Assembly (NCBI GenBank): GCA_903898185.1
Contig: CAIUEN010000083.1
Span: 1 to 33,636 of the forward strand
Length of the DNA stretch: 33,636 bases
Direction: 5' to 3'
Source of the DNA: an uncultured Verrucomicrobiales bacterium
Lineage (GTDB): Bacteria; Verrucomicrobiota; Verrucomicrobiia; Limisphaerales; Palsa-1400
Position 1 is the stretch's first letter. The number at the start of each line of letters is the position of its first letter. The notes under the pieces were generated by a model, which saw only the letters and a program-made list of their open reading frames with translations, was not told the DNA's origin and searched no databases. Made by a program: the position numbers and the translations under genes. Of this stretch, positions 29,153-33,636 are shown piece by piece.

Positions 29153-29869
29153 TCACGCCCGGCGACAAATCGCCGCGACCTCTCTCATTAACTGCATCAA
29201 TTGAGCGTCTGAGCTGGGGTCTGCAGAATGGTTCTGCAAATTCGGATTGGAGACTGGAGAGGAAAGCGAATGCCCTTCGGCCAGCCCTCGGAGCACCTCC
29301 AACAATTCCTTGAGTTCGCTTTTCCCCACCGCGCCCGCCTTGATCGCGCATTCCAGCGCGTTCGGGTTTGCGGGGATGGCGACGGCGGAGGTTTCCAGAA
29401 GTTCCTGTTTCAAGTACCTGCGTTCGAAGCTCGTATGGCCGTTGCCGTTCTCCCACTCCAACGGGATAAACCCGACCGACACCGCGTTGAGAAAACCGCT
29501 GCGATACATCGAGTAGGCGATTCGCGCCAGGGGATTGGCCTCGACCGCAAAGCAAACGCGCTGGAACAACTGGTTGCCGCGAACCTCGGTCGCGGTGGCG
29601 CGTCCAATGGTTCTGAGAATGGTCGAATAATTGTGGGAATCCTGAAAAACCGGATTGCGCGCATATCGGTCAAGCTTCCAGCCTGAGGCGCAAATGATCT
29701 CGTTGTAGCGGTCGAGGGTTTCATCTGAACTGATGAAATCGACCACAGGCTCGCCAGCAACATCGGCGGGGACGCTGGTAATGACCTGCAATCCACCTCG
29801 CAATCCCATCTCCCCGGCTTGCAGCCCAACCAACCGCCCCGCGAACTCATTTTCCAATCGTGTTCTCAT
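29153..29869 (-). CDS. HK97-family prohead protease
   Basis: The 238-residue protein matches the U35/HK97 gp4-type prohead protease: VVDFISSDETLDRYNEIICASGWKLDRYARNPVFQDSHNYS with the catalytic His79 (in QDSHNYS), VCFAVEANPLARIAYSMYRSG, then LNAVSVGFIPLEWE with nucleophile Ser131, and LKQELLETSAVAIPANPNA. These serine proteases remove the capsid delta domain during head maturation. It has a good ribosome site (AAGGAA) before the ATG. No portal or terminase gene lies upstream within the window. Confidence 0.88.
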   Translation of the reverse strand: MRTRLENEFAGRLVGLQAGEMGLRGGLQVITSVPADVAGEPVVDFISSDETLDRYNEIICASGWKLDRYARNPVFQDSHNYSTILRTIGRATATEVRGNQLFQRVCFAVEANPLARIAYSMYRSGFLNAVSVGFIPLEWENGNGHTSFERRYLKQELLETSAVAIPANPNALECAIKAGAVGKSELKELLEVLRGLAEGHSLSSPVSNPNLQNHSADPSSDAQLMQLMREVAAICRRA

Positions 29870-30050
29870 TGACTGTTTCCTTCACCTCGCCGGGTTCATC
29901 CCGTTGAGTGAGGACAGTCTGGAGAAAACGTCAGACAATGGCGTGAATGCCAGTCGCGCCAGTCACGCTATTCGCAAGAAACTGAGGTTTGGTGAAATCT
30001 CAGATCAAGAACTGCCGATGGAACCGCCGAACACGAGGCTCACACAAATC

Positions 30051-30125
30051 ACCGCAAAGGCGCAGAGTAAGATGAAACATAATGCATGGCTTCCTTCTCT
30101 CCGCGCCTCTGCGCCTCTGCGGTTT
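30051..30125. repeat. GCGCAGAG-type inverted repeat
   Basis: ACCGCAAAGGCGCAGAG (30051-30067) is complementary to the right arm CTCTGCGCCTCTGCGGTTT (about 30107-30125), which repeats CGCCTCTG twice. The stretch 29870-30145 holds no recognised gene. Confidence 0.7.
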
Positions 30126-30145
30126 AATGGTTCCAAAAAGTGGGC

Positions 30146-33100
30146 TTATTTCTCCAATGCTTCCTTGAGCGCCTCGAACCGCTTGTCCAGATCACTCACG
30201 CGGGCTCGGGCCGCATCCAGATCGCCGGATTCGCCGGCTTGCTCCATCGCCCAAGCGACGGCACGCAAGGCTTCGGCTCCTACCGTGGCGCTGGCGCCTT
30301 TGATCTTGTGGGCTTGCTGTTCGACAAGGTGGGTATCGCCTGCCGCCAGATGATTTTTCAACTGCGTGATTTGGCCGGGCATATCCCCCAAGAATCCATC
30401 CAGAACCGTCCGAGCCAAGTCCGCGTCATCCTCCATTCGATTCATGAATGCCGCGCGGTCGAAGACTACGAGTTCCTTTTCATCATTGGGGTTGGCGGCT
30501 CTTTCTTCCGGTTCGCTGATCACCGCATGTTCCTCTTCGCCTTTTGGTTTGAGCCACTTTTCCAAAACCGCAATTAAAGCCGGTCGTTCGATTGGCTTGG
30601 TGAGATAATCGTTCATGCCCGCCTGTGCGCATTTCTCGCGGTCGCCTTGCATGGCATTGGCCGTCATGGCAACTATGCTTACCTGGTGGTTGAGAACATG
30701 CGATTGCGGATTGCGAATGGCCCTTGTGGCCTCAAGACCATCCATCTCTGGCATTTGCACGTCCATCAGCACCAAGTCGTAAGGCAACGTTTCGAGGGCT
30801 TTGACAGCCTCGACGCCATTGGCAGCCACATCGACTTTAAGCCCCAGTTTCTTGAGAATGCCCACCGCCACTTGCTGATTGGTGATATTATCCTCGGCGA
30901 GCAGAATGCGCAGATGACTGAAACTTTCCCCAAAGGAGACATCGGGCGTCGATTTCATTTGGGATGGGGCGATTTCTTTGCCACTAATGACGGCCGCCAG
31001 CACATCAAATAATTCCTGTCGCCGAACGGGTTGGGACAGCGTGGCGCTAAAGCCGATTTCTTTGAACTCTTGATCGTCACCCATTTGACCGATGGATGCG
31101 GACATCACCAATCGTGTATTCTCAATGCCAGAACACTTGCGAATGGCGCGGCCCAGCGATTTGCCATCCATGCCGAGCATCTGCATCCCCAGAATGGCAA
31201 GTGTGAAAGGTTGCTGCGGGACTTGGGCTTGAGTCAGCGCCCTCAGGGCGGACGGACCATCGACGGCTTCAACGGGGTACATGCCCCAAGACGAAAGCAA
31301 GGTCATAAGAACCTCCCGATTGACGGGATGGGCATCAACAATCAAGACTCGCACTCCGCCCAGATCGGCCAACTCTGGCGCTGCCGCTGGTTCGCGCAAG
31401 GGCTGCTTTGCCAGAAGCGCCGTAAACCAGAATTCCGAGCCCTTGCCGACCTCGCTGTTGATTCCGATCTCGCCGCCCATCAACTCGGTCAGTTGCTTGG
31501 AAATCGCCAGGCCCAACCCTGTGCCGCCGTAGTTGCGCGTCGTCGAGGCATCGACTTGCGAGAATTTTCCAAACAGCCGTCCGATCTTGTCCTCAGGAAT
31601 GCCAATCCCAGTGTCCTGCACGGCAAACCGCAGTCGAACATCGGTGGGTGTTTCCGAGATTACACTTACCCTGACGACAACCTCGCCGTGGGCCGTGAAC
31701 TTGATGGCGTTGCCGGTCAAGTTGATAAGAATCTGCCTCAAACGCCCCGGATCGCCTTGAAGAGCTGAAGGAACCTCCGGTGCCACCACGCATCCCAATG
31801 CCAGTCCTTTCTGGTGAGCACGCAGCGCCATCATCCCGGCGAAATCATCCAGAAAGCTGTGCAGGCCAAAGTTCAAGGTTTCCAGTTCGAGTTTCCCAGC
31901 CTCGATTTTGGAAAAATCGAGGATGTCATTGATCAGGGAAAGCAGGGCTTCACCGCTGGCGCTGGCGGTCTGGGCGTAGTGGCGCTGATCCCCAGTCAGG
32001 TTTGTATCCAGCAACAAACCAACCATGCCCAGAACTCCGTTGAGCGGCGTGCGGATTTCATGGCTCATGTTGGCCAGAAACTCACTCTTGGCCGCATTAG
32101 CCAACTCGGCACGAGCGGTCTCTTGTTCGAGGCGGTGGTTGAGGTCGATGAGTTTTTCCTCCGCCAGCTTTCGCCCTGTGATGTCACGGAATGTCCACAT
32201 TCTCCCGTAGTATTTCCCATTCCCGCCCCATACAGGCGCAGAATATCTGTCCAGAACCGTTCCGCTGTTCAATTCGATCTCATCCTGGCTGATCTCATTG
32301 CGGTGCTTATAGAGGTATTGAACTTTCTCAGGAAATTCATCGGGGCGTAGGGTTAAGTTTACAACATGTTTTAACAGCAGGGCCTGATCTGCATTCTCCA
32401 CAATATGCTGGGGAACATAAAACATCTTCACGAACCGCTGGTTCATAAGGACGCGTTTATGATTCTCGTCGATCACCAAAACCCCTTCGATGGACGCGTT
32501 TGTCTGAGCCTCAAGCAAAGCTGTCTTTTCTTGCAACTGGTTCTCCACTCGCTTCTGTTCGGTGATATCCCAGTTGGTGCCGACCATGTGCGTGGGTTGA
32601 CCGGAAGCGTCACGTCGCACGATCGCCAGAGCGCGCATGTAGTGGGTGCTTCCATCCGGCCAGAGCACGCGAAACTCGGTGTCGAACTTCTTTTCGCCCC
32701 GCAACGCCAGTTGGATCTCTTGGTCGCCTCGCTGACGATCATCCGGATGGACACCCGCCAGCCAAGCCTCGTAAGCGCTGCCAAACTCATCCCGTGTTAT
32801 GCCATAGTGGCGAAACATCTGTTCGTCCCAGACGAGCTTGTTGTTGAGCACGTCATAGTCCCAGATGCCCACAGCGCCCGCGCAAGTGGCCAGCGTCAGG
32901 CGCTCGCTCAGTTGGCGCGAAATTTCCTCCGCCCGCTTGCGCTCTGAAAAATCCACGAAGCAAGTCAGTAATCTTTCCCGGCCATACCATTGGATGCGTT
33001 TCGTTTTTACAAAAATGGCCAAGCGGCTGCCATCGGCCAACAGCATCTCCTGCTCCGAATCGTGCAGATCGCACGAAGAATAACAATTACTCGCTCTGCT

Positions 33101-33636
33101 ATCGGGACATACAAAAAGAGATCGGCACCGTTGCCCCTCAATGTTATCCAGAGCGCCGCCAAACATCGTGGCGACATGATTATTCGCCCGCTCGATGATC
33201 CGCGATATCGGGTCTATAATGACCACCCCGGCTGGAAGATTGTCCATCAGTGTGCGTTGCATGGCTTCGCTTTCCCGCAGTTCGCGGGTACGGTCCATAA
33301 CCATCCGCTCCAGTTGCTCACGCCGCCGATGGAGAAGACCGATCGTGATTGCGAGCGCGATGGTGGCCACCAATCCACTCAGACCGACCAGCCAGCCAGC
33401 CCGCACTGGGTGCAGGCGCATAAACTCAGGGCCTGCGTAGGCTGTCACGGAAAAAACCTTGTCGAAGGCCAGAGCGATGCGCGTCAGGGAAGGCTCTGTG
33501 AGCTTTGGGCGATCTGCCAGCCAGGAAGCAGCCAGTGATTCGGACGTTCCATCCTTGCGCAGCAGCGTCAGTTCCATAAGCACCGAGTTGTTCGGCATTG
33601 CGCTGCGCAACAGGCTTTCCAACCGCAACACGGCCA
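30146..33636 (-). CDS. Hybrid sensor histidine kinase (CHASE-TM-PAS x3-HisKA-HATPase-REC-REC-Hpt), 5' part outside window
   Basis: At least 1161 residues are present and the frame is open at the window edge, so the N-terminus is missing (numbering from 33631). Visible in order are the end of a periplasmic CHASE-like sensor, a transmembrane helix (about 80-100), a PAS domain with a Cys set ([13 protein letters not shown]), two more PAS/PAC domains (about 245-360, 370-490), HisKA with [10 protein letters not shown] (His524), HATPase with NAIKFT, DTGIGIP and GGTGLGLAI, receiver 1 (about 760-880), receiver 2 (about 905-1025, Asp957, [15 protein letters not shown]) and Hpt (His1108, [11 protein letters not shown]). 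Receiver 1 has Gly815 at the phospho-Asp position (ILGMQML) and Gln instead of the usual Lys (SQPVRR). It probably signals by His524-Asp957-His1108 relay to an unlinked regulator. Confidence 0.92.
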   Translation of the reverse strand, partial: AVLRLESLLRSAMPNNSVLMELTLLRKDGTSESLAASWLADRPKLTEPSLTRIALAFDKVFSVTAYAGPEFMRLHPVRAGWLVGLSGLVATIALAITIGLLHRRREQLERMVMDRTRELRESEAMQRTLMDNLPAGVVIIDPISRIIERANNHVATMFGGALDNIEGQRCRSLFVCPDSRASNCYSSCDLHDSEQEMLLADGSRLAIFVKTKRIQWYGRERLLTCFVDFSERKRAEEISRQLSERLTLATCAGAVGIWDYDVLNNKLVWDEQMFRHYGITRDEFGSAYEAWLAGVHPDDRQRGDQEIQLALRGEKKFDTEFRVLWPDGSTHYMRALAIVRRDASGQPTHMVGTNWDITEQKRVENQLQEKTALLEAQTNASIEGVLVIDENHKRVLMNQRFVKMFYVPQHIVENADQALLLKHVVNLTLRPDEFPEKVQYLYKHRNEISQDEIELNSGTVLDRYSAPVWGGNGKYYGRMWTFRDITGRKLAEEKLIDLNHRLEQETARAELANAAKSEFLANMSHEIRTPLNGVLGMVGLLLDTNLTGDQRHYAQTASASGEALLSLINDILDFSKIEAGKLELETLNFGLHSFLDDFAGMMALRAHQKGLALGCVVAPEVPSALQGDPGRLRQILINLTGNAIKFTAHGEVVVRVSVISETPTDVRLRFAVQDTGIGIPEDKIGRLFGKFSQVDASTTRNYGGTGLGLAISKQLTELMGGEIGINSEVGKGSEFWFTALLAKQPLREPAAAPELADLGGVRVLIVDAHPVNREVLMTLLSSWGMYPVEAVDGPSALRALTQAQVPQQPFTLAILGMQMLGMDGKSLGRAIRKCSGIENTRLVMSASIGQMGDDQEFKEIGFSATLSQPVRRQELFDVLAAVISGKEIAPSQMKSTPDVSFGESFSHLRILLAEDNITNQQVAVGILKKLGLKVDVAANGVEAVKALETLPYDLVLMDVQMPEMDGLEATRAIRNPQSHVLNHQVSIVAMTANAMQGDREKCAQAGMNDYLTKPIERPALIAVLEKWLKPKGEEEHAVISEPEERAANPNDEKELVVFDRAAFMNRMEDDADLARTVLDGFLGDMPGQITQLKNHLAAGDTHLVEQQAHKIKGASATVGAEALRAVAWAMEQAGESGDLDAARARVSDLDKRFEALKEALEK

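Noticed and set aside
31031-31768. 245-codon plus-strand frame opposite the sensor kinase
   Set aside because: Antisense to HATPase and receiver domains of a well-supported kinase.
1-33636. tRNA or rRNA genes
   Set aside because: No cloverleaf with a plausible T-loop or conserved rRNA segment was found by eye on either strand; a covariance-model scan would be decisive.

Overview
The window looks like chromosomal DNA from a Gram-negative bacterium, most likely a member of the Verrucomicrobiota (Pedosphaera/Limisphaera-like). The evidence is an outer-membrane porin, an ExbB/ExbD/TonB-type cluster, an orphan PilM, and many families of small palindromic intergenic repeats that I associate with that group. 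The taxonomic call is an inference; no rRNA or tRNA gene was found to anchor it. Many genes lack a clear Shine-Dalgarno sequence and several need TTG or GTG starts.

Layout. At 1-5,100 are a TatD-type DNase (+) and then, on the minus strand, a GuaB3-type IMP-dehydrogenase relative and a four-gene operon (ExbB-like, ExbD-like, TonB-C-like, small zinc ribbon). At 5,500-11,800, all on the plus strand, are a hypoxanthine phosphoribosyltransferase, a porin with a good promoter, structured 5' leader and intrinsic terminator, peptide release factor 3 and GatB. At 11,900-13,100 is a minus-strand REC-Hpt-REC protein. At 13,500-18,800 are GTPase Der, a lipid-kinase-family protein, PilM, a membrane-anchored GrpE-like protein and an FmdB-type zinc ribbon. 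At 18,800-23,600 are a secreted protein resembling an inactive metallopeptidase, a small conserved-looking protein, IF-3, a nitronate-monooxygenase-family protein and a frameshifted HicB-like antitoxin relic. From 29,869 down to 23,724, on the minus strand, lies a phage-derived head cassette: HK97-type prohead protease, major capsid protein, two small proteins, a head-tail connector and a large SGNH hydrolase. No terminase, portal, tail or integrase genes are present in the window. A large hybrid sensor kinase runs off the right end.

Functional threads. Translation factors (RF3, GatB, Der, IF-3) are scattered among unrelated genes. Envelope functions include the porin, the ExbB/D-TonB cluster and PilM. 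Two multi-receiver signalling proteins each keep one normal receiver and one receiver without its phospho-acceptor aspartate.

Most unusual points. (1) The ExbB-like and ExbD-like proteins both lack the intramembrane acidic residue expected for proton conduction. (2) The capsid cassette stands alone, its capsid protein has a strongly hydrophobic N-terminus, and chromosomal repeats sit between its genes. (3) Two copies of a MITE-like element share 24-bp terminal repeats; one carries a passenger exactly at its palindrome centre. (4) hpt and infC, both with TTG starts, are each preceded by a 10-codon mini-ORF in the same relative frame. Everything here was read by eye from sequence; no database search was possible.
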